This document shows, piece by piece, positions 1 through 6,863 of a DNA stretch of 14,395 nucleotides. The number at the start of each line of letters is the position of its first letter. Positions within the stretch are counted from its first letter, which is position 1. The notes beneath the pieces were generated by a model. It had not been told where the DNA came from and made no database searches. It saw only the letters and a program-made list of their open reading frames with translations. Source of the stretch: Planctomycetota bacterium (GTDB taxonomy: Bacteria; Planctomycetota; UBA1135); the NCBI GenBank assembly GCA_027623585.1, contig JAQBVK010000028.1, positions 1-14,395 of the forward strand, given 5' to 3'. Position numbers and translations under genes: made by a program.

Positions 1-22
1 CCTACCAGAAGGTGGCCGGAGT

Positions 23-649
23 CTAGTCTTCGAGTGGAAGGAGCCAGTCGGCAATCTTCCATTCACTGCCGAGCGTCACCCGCGTCACCCGCGCGGGATC
101 GAGACCGCGGAGAACCGAGTTCTCCGCGGTCATTTCGATGAGCAGTTGTTTGCCTTCCATCTTCAGCCACGCGCTCGGCGGCTTGCCGATCTGAAAACCG
201 AGTTCGCGGCCGTCGTCGGTGAAGATCTCGACGAAGTGCTGCTGCTGCATTAAGAGACCGACGCGCTCCGCGCCGACCGCGCCCCACCACACCAGCACGC
301 CGTCTTCACGGACTTCTTCGCGTCGGGCGCTCAGACGATGCGCCTGCTCCACCGCGAAGCCGAGTTCCTCTCGCACCGCGTCTCGCACCAGCAGCCACCC
401 GGCGAGATCCGCGCCTTGGGTTTGCTTGAGCCGCTCGCCGAAGGCGCGGTACTCGCTCTGCGCATCGTCGCAACCGACCGCAGCGAAGAATGACGCCCCT
501 GCGCGGTTTGGCGTGCTGTAATCCGGATGCGCCGTGAGTTCGACGGCTTCTTCCGGGCAGGAACTGCAGGAGGGCAGCGCAGCGAGGACGCTGAAACACA
601 GCGCCACGGCGGGCATGGATCGAGAACGCAGTGAACCGGAGTGCCGCAC
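23..649 (-). CDS. Putative small lipoprotein of unknown function
   Basis: Family not recognised. The GTG start at 649 gives 208 residues with a basic N-terminus (R2, R8, R10), a hydrophobic stretch at about 13-26 and a lipobox-like L-P-S-C ending at C28, so it is probably exported and lipid-anchored. The lipobox is imperfect because Pro sits at -2. Two more cysteines follow (C31 and one in an A-V-G-C-D-D stretch). The rest is soluble and mixed alpha/beta, with no motif I can name. The start is uncertain: a GGGAG sequence directly abuts the GTG with no spacer. An ATG at 616 (codon 12) also works but would leave the signal peptide without basic residues. It is divergent from the DUF1573/pilus operon, with only 17 bases between the two preferred starts. 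I am confident it is a gene but not of its function. Confidence 0.75.
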   Translation of the reverse strand: MRHSGSLRSRSMPAVALCFSVLAALPSCSSCPEEAVELTAHPDYSTPNRAGASFFAAVGCDDAQSEYRAFGERLKQTQGADLAGWLLVRDAVREELGFAVEQAHRLSARREEVREDGVLVWWGAVGAERVGLLMQQQHFVEIFTDDGRELGFQIGKPPSAWLKMEGKQLLIEMTAENSVLRGLDPARVTRVTLGSEWKIADWLLPLED

Positions 650-654
650 CTCCC

Positions 655-660
655 TATATT
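655..660 (+). promoter_or_regulatory. Possible -10 element of the pilus operon
   Basis: TATATT lies in an otherwise GC-rich stretch between the divergent genes and matches the sigma-70 -10 consensus at five of six bases. No good -35 is visible 16-18 bases upstream. A start of transcription about 7 bases downstream would fall at or next to the GTG at 667, implying a leaderless or nearly leaderless message. It is a short, weakly supported motif. Confidence 0.3.
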
Positions 661-666
661 GAAGCG

Positions 667-1692
667 GTGAAGGGCTCCGGGCAACGACGGACTCGCGTGG
701 CGTGGCTCACGGCAGCCATGCTCGCTGCCTGCAGCGACGCTCCGTCGGAGCCGGGACTGCATTTCGAGACGGATTTGGCGGACGTCGGCCGCATGTACTC
801 GGGACCGAGTGTGGCTCTGGAGTTCCCCTTTGTGAACGGGCCAGTGCCGGTCGAGATCGGCGAGATGGTGACCTCCTGCGGGTGTCTGGATCCACAGATC
901 TGGATCGGTGACCGGTTGCTCCGCGTGCCCGGAGTGGTGCCGGCCGGCGCGCACGGAGTCCTGCGCACCGAATACCGCACCGAAGGCTTCTCCGGCCGCA
1001 AGCAGAGTGGCGTCACGCTGCGCGGAGCAGGTCCTGGTTTGCCGATCGTGCTGCGCGTGGATTCGATTCTCGACACTTGGATTCAGGCCGATCCGAAAAT
1101 CTTGCGCTTCGGCGTGGTGGACGGGCTCAGCGAGCAGAGCCAGCGCGTGATCGTGCGCGGGCCCGAGCCCTTCCGATTGAGCGCGCCTCTGGCAGACTCA
1201 CCCGGAGTGATCGTGCGCGGGGCGCCGAGTGCCGGCCTCGCGCTGGAGCACGAGATCGAAATAGCCTTGGAAGCTTCGGAGGAAGAGGGCCCGCACGCCG
1301 CTTTCGTGAACCTGGGTTCCGACAACGGCTGGAGCGTGCGGCTTCCCGTGTCTTGGGAAATCGCGGGGCCGCTCTACGTGATCCCGCACAAGCTCTTGAT
1401 GCTCGGCCGCGTCCATCCCGGCGTAGCGGTCAGCGCCGCGATCGAGGTCGGGGTGCGTGAAGGGACCCTCGAACTGCCTGAAGTCGTCGTGGACGGTCTG
1501 GAGGGCGTTCAAACATCGGTTAGGGTGCTCAAGGCTCTGAGCCGATATCGGATAGACTTGAGCTTGCCGGACGACCTGCCTCCCGGGAAGTTTTCTGGGT
1601 GGGTTCGGATTCTTCTTCGCCATCGCCTCAACGGCGAGGTGAAGGAGATCAAACGAGAAGTGCACCTCCTCGGGGTGGTCCAAGCCGAGTGA
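667..1692 (+). CDS. DUF1573 family lipoprotein 1
   Basis: Putative envelope lipoprotein, first of three paralogues. From the GTG at 667 it has 341 residues: a short basic N-terminus (K2, R7, R8, R10), a hydrophobic core and a lipobox L-A-A-C ending at C22. The DUF1573 signature follows: L-H-F-E-T-D, then D-V-G, then S-C-G-C with C71 and C73. It aligns along its whole length with the next two proteins, including a beta-rich second part and a late S-G-W-V-R-I strand matching their S-G-A-L / S-G-T-L. It is the shortest of the three and the only one with Leu rather than Thr after C-G-C. An upstream GTG at 631 is in frame and would give 353 residues, but it makes an unusually long signal peptide and overlaps the divergent gene. 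DUF1573 domains resemble Ig/ASH-type beta sandwiches; their role is not established. The next gene starts 4 bases downstream. Confidence 0.88.
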   Translation: MKGSGQRRTRVAWLTAAMLAACSDAPSEPGLHFETDLADVGRMYSGPSVALEFPFVNGPVPVEIGEMVTSCGCLDPQIWIGDRLLRVPGVVPAGAHGVLRTEYRTEGFSGRKQSGVTLRGAGPGLPIVLRVDSILDTWIQADPKILRFGVVDGLSEQSQRVIVRGPEPFRLSAPLADSPGVIVRGAPSAGLALEHEIEIALEASEEEGPHAAFVNLGSDNGWSVRLPVSWEIAGPLYVIPHKLLMLGRVHPGVAVSAAIEVGVREGTLELPEVVVDGLEGVQTSVRVLKALSRYRIDLSLPDDLPPGKFSGWVRILLRHRLNGEVKEIKREVHLLGVVQAE

Positions 1693-1696
1693 AACC

Positions 1697-2917
1697 ATGA
1701 AATCGATCTTCGCGCTGATTCCTTGCCTGATTCTCGCTCTGCCGGGCTGCCTGGAGCAGCAAGAGCCGTCGGACGGGGCGCTGGTCCTGCCCGGTCAACC
1801 CTTGCCGCCCTTGAGCGGCGATGCGCAGCCAGTCCGCGAACCGTCGCTGATCCAGGGCTTCGATCCTGCCGCGCCGGATGAGTCCATTGCCGGCATCATC
1901 GACGGCCTGAGTCCTTCCAAACTTCGCTTCGAATCGGATCGGCTCGAGCTCGGCGAGATCTACCAATTCGAGCATCAGGAGTTCGAGTTCCCTTTCATCG
2001 TGGATGGGGACGAATCCGTCGTGATCACGCACATCGAAGCGAACTGTGGCTGCACCGATGGGCGCATTCGCGCCGACTGGGAAGCCAAGCCGGGCGAGGA
2101 AGCGCCGGGCTACGTGCTCGGACGCGAGATTCCGCCGGGCGCCCGCGGCACCGTCATCGGCACCTTCGACTCGCAGCGCTACAACGGCATCAAGATCACC
2201 ACGATCACGATTCGCGGCAACATGGCGGACACTCCGCAGAAGTTGGAGCTGCACGTGAAGATCCGGCCGGCCTTCGACGTGAAGCCGCCCCAGGTGCGCT
2301 TCGGTGAAGTCTTGGCGGGACCGGGCAAAGGACCGCGTCCGACCCAGGACATCCGCGTGGTTGCCCGCGAGCCCTTCGAAGTGCTCGAGTGGCGCCGCTT
2401 ACCGCCCGGCCTGAAGATCGAACCAATCGGCGAAGGCGCGAGCACCGGTTACCTCAATGAATGGGCGCGGAGTTTCCGCATCACGCTCGGCGGCGATGCT
2501 CCTGAAGGCGCGATGCAGACCTCGGCGGCTGCGGCCACGTCCATGGGCAACGACCTCGACATCATGGTTTCAGCGATGGTGGTGGGGCCGATCAAGTACA
2601 CGCCGACCAATCGTCTGGCGTTCGGCTTCCCTGATCAGGGCGAAGAGCGCACGCGCACCGTCGAGATCCAAGCGAGCATGGACGGCCTTGAGATTCCCGC
2701 GCCGAAGATCGAGATCGAAGGCGAGGCGGCGAAGTTTTTGACTTCGGAAGTCGAGGTCATCGAAGCTGGCCGTCTGCTGCGCGTCAAGGTGACGATGCCC
2801 GGAACCACTCCGGTCGGGTCCTACTCTGGCGCCCTGAAACTCATCTATCCGGCCGACTCCGGCATCGCCTCGCGCGACTTCGTGATCAGCGCACGGGTGC
2901 GTGAGAAGCGCGGATGA
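1697..2917 (+). CDS. DUF1573 family lipoprotein 2
   Basis: Putative envelope lipoprotein of 406 residues, the longest of the three paralogues. A signal peptide (K2, hydrophobic 4-16) ends in the lipobox L-P-G-C with C18. A linker rich in Pro and acidic residues separates the anchor from the first DUF1573 unit, which begins L-R-F-E-S-D and carries N-C-G-C-T-D with C117 and C119. Further beta-rich units follow, with shared landmarks V-R-F-G, R-E-P-F, V-V-G-P-I-K-Y and Y-S-G-A-L-K-L-I-Y-P. The residue after the lipid cysteine is Leu, not Asp. By the E. coli Lol rule that would favour the outer membrane, although sorting in this lineage is unknown. The end overlaps the next start by 4 bases (ATGA), implying translational coupling. 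Family assignment is secure; function is unknown. Confidence 0.9.
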   Translation: MKSIFALIPCLILALPGCLEQQEPSDGALVLPGQPLPPLSGDAQPVREPSLIQGFDPAAPDESIAGIIDGLSPSKLRFESDRLELGEIYQFEHQEFEFPFIVDGDESVVITHIEANCGCTDGRIRADWEAKPGEEAPGYVLGREIPPGARGTVIGTFDSQRYNGIKITTITIRGNMADTPQKLELHVKIRPAFDVKPPQVRFGEVLAGPGKGPRPTQDIRVVAREPFEVLEWRRLPPGLKIEPIGEGASTGYLNEWARSFRITLGGDAPEGAMQTSAAAATSMGNDLDIMVSAMVVGPIKYTPTNRLAFGFPDQGEERTRTVEIQASMDGLEIPAPKIEIEGEAAKFLTSEVEVIEAGRLLRVKVTMPGTTPVGSYSGALKLIYPADSGIASRDFVISARVREKRG

Positions 2918-4041
2918 GAAGAGTCGCGACCTTCACCACGCTCCTGATGCTGACGGCCTGCAGCCGCCAGACCGGCAGCACGCTGCGCTTCGAGACGGAT
3001 CGCCTCGACCTAGGAATTCTTCATCAATACGAAGATCGCGCGTTCACGCTGCCGTTCACGGTCGAGGGCGGCGAAGCGGTGAGGCTGGACTCGCTCGAAG
3101 TCTCCTGCGGCTGCACCGACGTGAGTCTGGTGGTGGACGGTGAGGTGCTGCTGCTCGCGCAGAAGAAGATCCCGGCGACCGGCGCGGCGCCCAGCGCCGA
3201 GGAGGAGTCGTTGACGGCGCACGCCGGCCAGGAGGAAATCCTGCTCCCGGCGGGGACGCGCGGCGAGGTGCGCGGTAACTACCACCCGGAACGGCGCCTC
3301 CACGAGCAGATCGTCTCGATCAGCGTGCGAGGTTCCATGCTCAACTCCCCGGCACGCGCGGAGCTGCGCACGGTGGTGCAACCGCTGTTCGTGATCGAGC
3401 CGATCCAGGTGGTGTTCGGCAAGCAAGTGGATTCCGCGTTGAACGCTCAGGCGCAGACCCGCGAAGTGCTGGTGCGTTGCGCGCGCGAATTCAAGCTGAG
3501 GGGTTGGCAGAAGGTACCGCCCTGCTTGCGCATCGAGGACCTCGGTGTGGTGTCCTCCGACGGCGGCGCCACCGGCTTTGCCCGCCGCTACCGCTTCACG
3601 CTCGACGGCAGCGCTCCGCACGGCGTGGTCGAACAGATCGTGAGCGCCGGCACGGACGTCGGCCCTGACTTGGAGATCTTGGTTTCGTGGAAGGTGGTCG
3701 GACCGGCCACCTACGCGCCCGATCAACGTGTACAGTTGGTCGGAGTGCCCTTCGGCAAGCAGCACGAGCGCGGCGTGAAGATTCGGCCCTCGCTGCCGGA
3801 GATTCAGCTGCCTCAGCCGAGCGCGGAGATCCTCGGCGACGCCACCGCGGTGCTGCGCGTGCAGGTCGAGCGGCTGCCCGCGGACGCGGACTTGCCGGAA
3901 GGCTGGCTGGTGCGCTGCACGCTACCGGCAGAAACTGCGCCCGGCGCATACTCCGGCACCCTGAGGATTTCCTATCCTGACGGCGCGGAGTTGGCGACTC
4001 ACGAAATGATCGTCAACATCCGCGTGCAGGAGCCGCGTTGA
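2914..4041 (+). CDS. DUF1573 family lipoprotein 3
   Basis: Third paralogue, 375 residues. The N-terminus is M-R-R, then a short hydrophobic core and the lipobox L-T-A-C ending at C16. The mature protein enters the DUF1573 unit almost at once (L-R-F-E-T-D-R-L-D-L-G), with S-C-G-C-T-D at C65 and C67. Compared with its neighbours it has an extra loop after the Cys motif, rich in Glu, Ala and Lys. Later landmarks match protein 2: Q-V-V-F-G, R-E-F-K-L, V-V-G-P-A-T-Y and Y-S-G-T-L-R-I-S-Y-P. The ATG at 2914 overlaps the preceding stop, with a GAGAAG purine stretch 6 bases upstream as a plausible ribosome binding site. Its own stop overlaps the TTG start of the first ATPase. That direct coupling is the strongest sequence evidence that these lipoproteins are made with the pilus motor. 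Confidence 0.9.
   Translation: MRRVATFTTLLMLTACSRQTGSTLRFETDRLDLGILHQYEDRAFTLPFTVEGGEAVRLDSLEVSCGCTDVSLVVDGEVLLLAQKKIPATGAAPSAEEESLTAHAGQEEILLPAGTRGEVRGNYHPERRLHEQIVSISVRGSMLNSPARAELRTVVQPLFVIEPIQVVFGKQVDSALNAQAQTREVLVRCAREFKLRGWQKVPPCLRIEDLGVVSSDGGATGFARRYRFTLDGSAPHGVVEQIVSAGTDVGPDLEILVSWKVVGPATYAPDQRVQLVGVPFGKQHERGVKIRPSLPEIQLPQPSAEILGDATAVLRVQVERLPADADLPEGWLVRCTLPAETAPGAYSGTLRISYPDGAELATHEMIVNIRVQEPR
4028..4032 (+). promoter_or_regulatory. Ribosome binding site supporting the TTG start of ATPase 1
   Basis: AGGAG lies inside the end of DUF1573 protein 3, 5 bases before the TTG at 4038. It supports translation starting at the TTG that overlaps the preceding stop as TTGA. Confidence 0.6.
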
Positions 4042-5747
4042 GCAGGGATCTAGGGGAAATTCTCGTCGCGCAGGGTGCGATCAGCGAAGAGCAGCTTCGG
4101 GCTGCGCGCACGGTCGTCACGCAACGATCCACGCCGTTGGCGAAGGTGCTGCTCGATCAGCGCGCCACCGACGAAGTCACCTTGTCGCGCGCGCAGGCCA
4201 AACTCGCGCGCTTGCCCTTCGTGGATCTGGCCGAGCGCACGCCGCCGGAGCGCCTGACCGCCCTGCTCGATGCGGGGGCCGCTTGGGAGTTGGAGGCGCT
4301 GCCGGTCGCCGAGAAGGACGGTCAGATCATCGTCGCGGTCTCTGACCCCGAGAAGGTGGTCGTGGTCGACACGCTGCGCTTCCTGCTCGACCGCCCGGTG
4401 ACCCTGGCGCTCGCCGCGCCTGAAGCCTTGCGTAAGTCCTTGCTGCGGGTCTACGGCGAAGCAGCGAAGCCCGGCGCAGCATCCGGCAGCCCGCGCGGAC
4501 CCGAAGACGGCGACGAAGCGCCGATCGTGCGCCTGGTGCACCGCACCTTCGAGCTGGCCGTGGAGCAACGCGCCTCGGACATCCACGTCGAGCCTTTCGC
4601 CGACCGCGTCCGCATTCGCTACCGCGTGGACGGCGCTCTGCACATCGCCGCCGAGCATCCGACGGAAGTCTTCGCGCCCCTGGTTTCGCACCTCAAGGTG
4701 AACGCGGGGCTCGACATCGCCGAGAAGCGTCGGCCGCAGGACGGCCGCATCGCGTTCAAAGCCGGCGGCCGCGACCTCGACGTGCGCGTGTCGGTGCTGC
4801 CCACCAACCACGGCGAAAGCGTGGTGATGCGTTTGCTCGACCGCGAGGCGAACCTGATCTCGCTCGAACAACTTGGCATGAGCAAGGCTTCGCTGGCTTG
4901 GTTCAGCGACGTGATCGAGCGGCCGAACGGAATTTTTCTGGTGACCGGCCCGACCGGTTCCGGCAAGACCACCACGCTCTATGCGGCGTTGCAGACGCTG
5001 AACCGGCCGGACAAGAAGATCCTCACCGTCGAGGATCCGGTGGAGTACCGCATTCGCGGCATTAACCAGGTGCAGGTTCACCCGCACATCGGCCTCAACT
5101 TCTCACGCGTGTTGCGCGCCTTCTTGCGTCAGGCGCCCAACGTGGTGTTGGTCGGCGAGATTCGCGACAAAGAAACCGCCGAAGTTGCGATCCAGGCGTC
5201 CTTGACCGGACACATCGTGTTCAGCACGGTCCACACCAACGACGCTCCTTCGGCCGTCACGCGCCTGCTCGACATGGGCGTGCCGCCGTTCCTGATCGCC
5301 ACTTCGCTGCAAGGCGTGCTCGCGCAGCGCTTGGTGCGGCGCATCTGCCAGGAGTGCGCGGCCGACGAACCGGCCGATGCGCTTGAGCGCCGCGTGCTGA
5401 ATCTGCCCGAGGGCGCCATGCTGAAGCGCGGCCGCGGCTGCCGCGTGTGCAACGGCACGGGCGTGCGAGGGCGCGTCGGGGTCTACGAGTGGCTCGACCT
5501 CGATGATTCGCTACGCGAGACCTTGTTCCAGTCCTCCGACGGCGGCGCCTTCGTCGCGGCGGCCGCGAAGTCCGACCGCTGGCGCAGGTTGGCCGATGAC
5601 GCCGCCGACAAGGTGCGCGCCGGCTTGACCACCGTGTCCGAGCTGCTGCGCGTGACCAAGATCAAGTCCGAGGCTGCCGCGTCCGTCGAGGAGGCGGATG
5701 TTGCCGTCGCTCCGTCCACTGCTCCTGCCGGTCCCGGCACTTCCTGA
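4038..5747 (+). CDS. PilB/GspE-type assembly ATPase, copy 1
   Basis: Cytoplasmic hexameric ATPase that would power filament extension or secretion by acting on PilC/GspF. Of its 569 residues, about 1-140 form a T2SSE_N/MshEN-like domain, and the rest is the secretion ATPase. Visible motifs are the Asp box S-D-I-H-V-E-P (D181), Walker A G-P-T-G-S-G-K-T (G304-T311), Walker B V-V-L-V-G-E-I-R-D (E374), His box T-V-H-T-N-D (H399) and a four-cysteine zinc site, C437/C440 with C468/C471. The usual Q-D-P-D before Walker B reads Q-A-P-N. The second MshEN half is degenerate. After the core there is a roughly 25-residue Ala/Pro/Glu-rich tail. Translation starts at TTG with a 4-base overlap; PilT follows after 2 bases. 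PilB and GspE cannot be told apart from sequence alone, though the adjacent PilT favours a pilus. Confidence 0.95.
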   Translation: MSRDLGEILVAQGAISEEQLRAARTVVTQRSTPLAKVLLDQRATDEVTLSRAQAKLARLPFVDLAERTPPERLTALLDAGAAWELEALPVAEKDGQIIVAVSDPEKVVVVDTLRFLLDRPVTLALAAPEALRKSLLRVYGEAAKPGAASGSPRGPEDGDEAPIVRLVHRTFELAVEQRASDIHVEPFADRVRIRYRVDGALHIAAEHPTEVFAPLVSHLKVNAGLDIAEKRRPQDGRIAFKAGGRDLDVRVSVLPTNHGESVVMRLLDREANLISLEQLGMSKASLAWFSDVIERPNGIFLVTGPTGSGKTTTLYAALQTLNRPDKKILTVEDPVEYRIRGINQVQVHPHIGLNFSRVLRAFLRQAPNVVLVGEIRDKETAEVAIQASLTGHIVFSTVHTNDAPSAVTRLLDMGVPPFLIATSLQGVLAQRLVRRICQECAADEPADALERRVLNLPEGAMLKRGRGCRVCNGTGVRGRVGVYEWLDLDDSLRETLFQSSDGGAFVAAAAKSDRWRRLADDAADKVRAGLTTVSELLRVTKIKSEAAASVEEADVAVAPSTAPAGPGTS

Positions 5748-5749
5748 TC

Positions 5750-6847
5750 ATGCCCCACGTCGAACCCGGCTCACGCCTCGATCACTGGCTTTGCGCCATC
5801 GCGGAAGTAGATGCTTCCGACCTCCACCTCGGCGCTTTTCGTCGGCCCATGATGCGCGTCTCAGGTTCGCTGGTCGCGATCGAAGACGGCGTGCTCTCGC
5901 CCGAGGACACCGAGGAAATCCTGTTGCCGATCGTCCCGCCGAACCGCCGGTCGGACCTCGACAACCTCGGCTCCTGCGACTTCGCGATCGAACACGGCGA
6001 TGACCGCTACCGCGTGAACGTGTTCAGGCAGCGGCAGACCTACGCGATGGTGTGTCGCCGCATTCCGCAGAGCCGTCTGACCTTCGACCAGATCGGCGCG
6101 CCGCCGGTGCTGCGCGCGCTCGCGCACCTGCCGCGCGGCTTGATCCTGGTGACCGGTCCGACCGGCTCGGGTAAGACCACGACGCTGGCGGCCCTGATCC
6201 ACGAGATCAACATCCAGCGCTCGACCCACATCGTCACGCTCGAGGACCCGATCGAGTTCCTTCACGAATCGATGAAGTCGGTGATCAACCAGCGCGAGGT
6301 CGGCGACGACGTCTCGTCCTTCAGCGAAGGCTTGCGCCGCGTCCTGCGTCAAGACCCTGACGTGATCCTGCTCGGCGAGATGCGCGACTTGGAAACCACC
6401 GCCGCCGGCATCACGGCTGCGGAAACCGGCCACTTGGTGTTCGGCACCCTGCACACCACTGGCGCCGCGCGCACCATGGACCGCATCATCGACCAGTACC
6501 CGAAGGAGTCGCAGGAGCAGGTGCGCGCGCAACTCGCGGTCTCGCTGCAGGCGGTGGTATCGCAGGTGCTGGTGCCGAAAGCTAGCGGCAAGGGCCGCGT
6601 CGCCGTCTTCGAAATCATGATTCGCAACTCGGCGATCGAGAACCACATCCGCAAAGGTGAGACCTTCAAGATCCCGTCGGTGATGCAAACGCAGAAGCGT
6701 CTCGGCATGCAACTGCTGGACGACCACCTCTTCGAACTCGCCAACGACGGAACCATCACCAAGGAAACCGCGCTGACCTTCGCGCAACTCCCGGGTGATC
6801 TGCGTCAACGATTCAGCGGCGGCGCGCCGTCCACCCAGACCCACTGA
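5750..6847 (+). CDS. pilT: PilT-type twitching motility retraction ATPase
   Basis: Cytoplasmic hexameric ATPase that drives pilus retraction in type IV pilus systems. Its 365 residues match the usual PilT length of about 345-375. It lacks the MshEN domain and zinc cysteines of the extension ATPases. Motifs are A-S-D-L-H-L near the N-terminus, Walker A G-P-T-G-S-G-K-T (G136-T143), Walker B D-V-I-L-L-G-E-M-R-D (E210) and the His box T-L-H-T-T-G (H235). The C-terminal segment S-A-I-E-N-H-I-R-K-G (294-303) corresponds to the A-I-R-N-L-I-R-E signature of PilT, which is needed for retraction in characterised homologues. The ATG lies 2 bases after the previous stop and has no clear Shine-Dalgarno, so translation may depend on coupling. 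It could be a PilU-type paralogue, but no second PilT is present to compare. Confidence 0.95.
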   Translation: MPHVEPGSRLDHWLCAIAEVDASDLHLGAFRRPMMRVSGSLVAIEDGVLSPEDTEEILLPIVPPNRRSDLDNLGSCDFAIEHGDDRYRVNVFRQRQTYAMVCRRIPQSRLTFDQIGAPPVLRALAHLPRGLILVTGPTGSGKTTTLAALIHEINIQRSTHIVTLEDPIEFLHESMKSVINQREVGDDVSSFSEGLRRVLRQDPDVILLGEMRDLETTAAGITAAETGHLVFGTLHTTGAARTMDRIIDQYPKESQEQVRAQLAVSLQAVVSQVLVPKASGKGRVAVFEIMIRNSAIENHIRKGETFKIPSVMQTQKRLGMQLLDDHLFELANDGTITKETALTFAQLPGDLRQRFSGGAPSTQTH

Positions 6848-6850
6848 GCG

Positions 6851-6854
6851 GGAG
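6851..6854 (+). promoter_or_regulatory. Ribosome binding site fixing the start of ATPase 2
   Basis: GGAG, within CGGGAG, sits 9 bases before the ATG at 6864. It selects this ATG over an earlier in-frame start at 6795, which lies inside pilT and would add 23 residues unlike the family. Confidence 0.6.
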
Positions 6855-6863
6855 CGAAGCGAC

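Noticed and set aside
6795..6863. Upstream start for ATPase copy 2 adding 23 residues
   Set aside because: It lies mostly inside pilT. The added segment does not resemble the family, and the ATG at 6864 has a well-placed GGAG.
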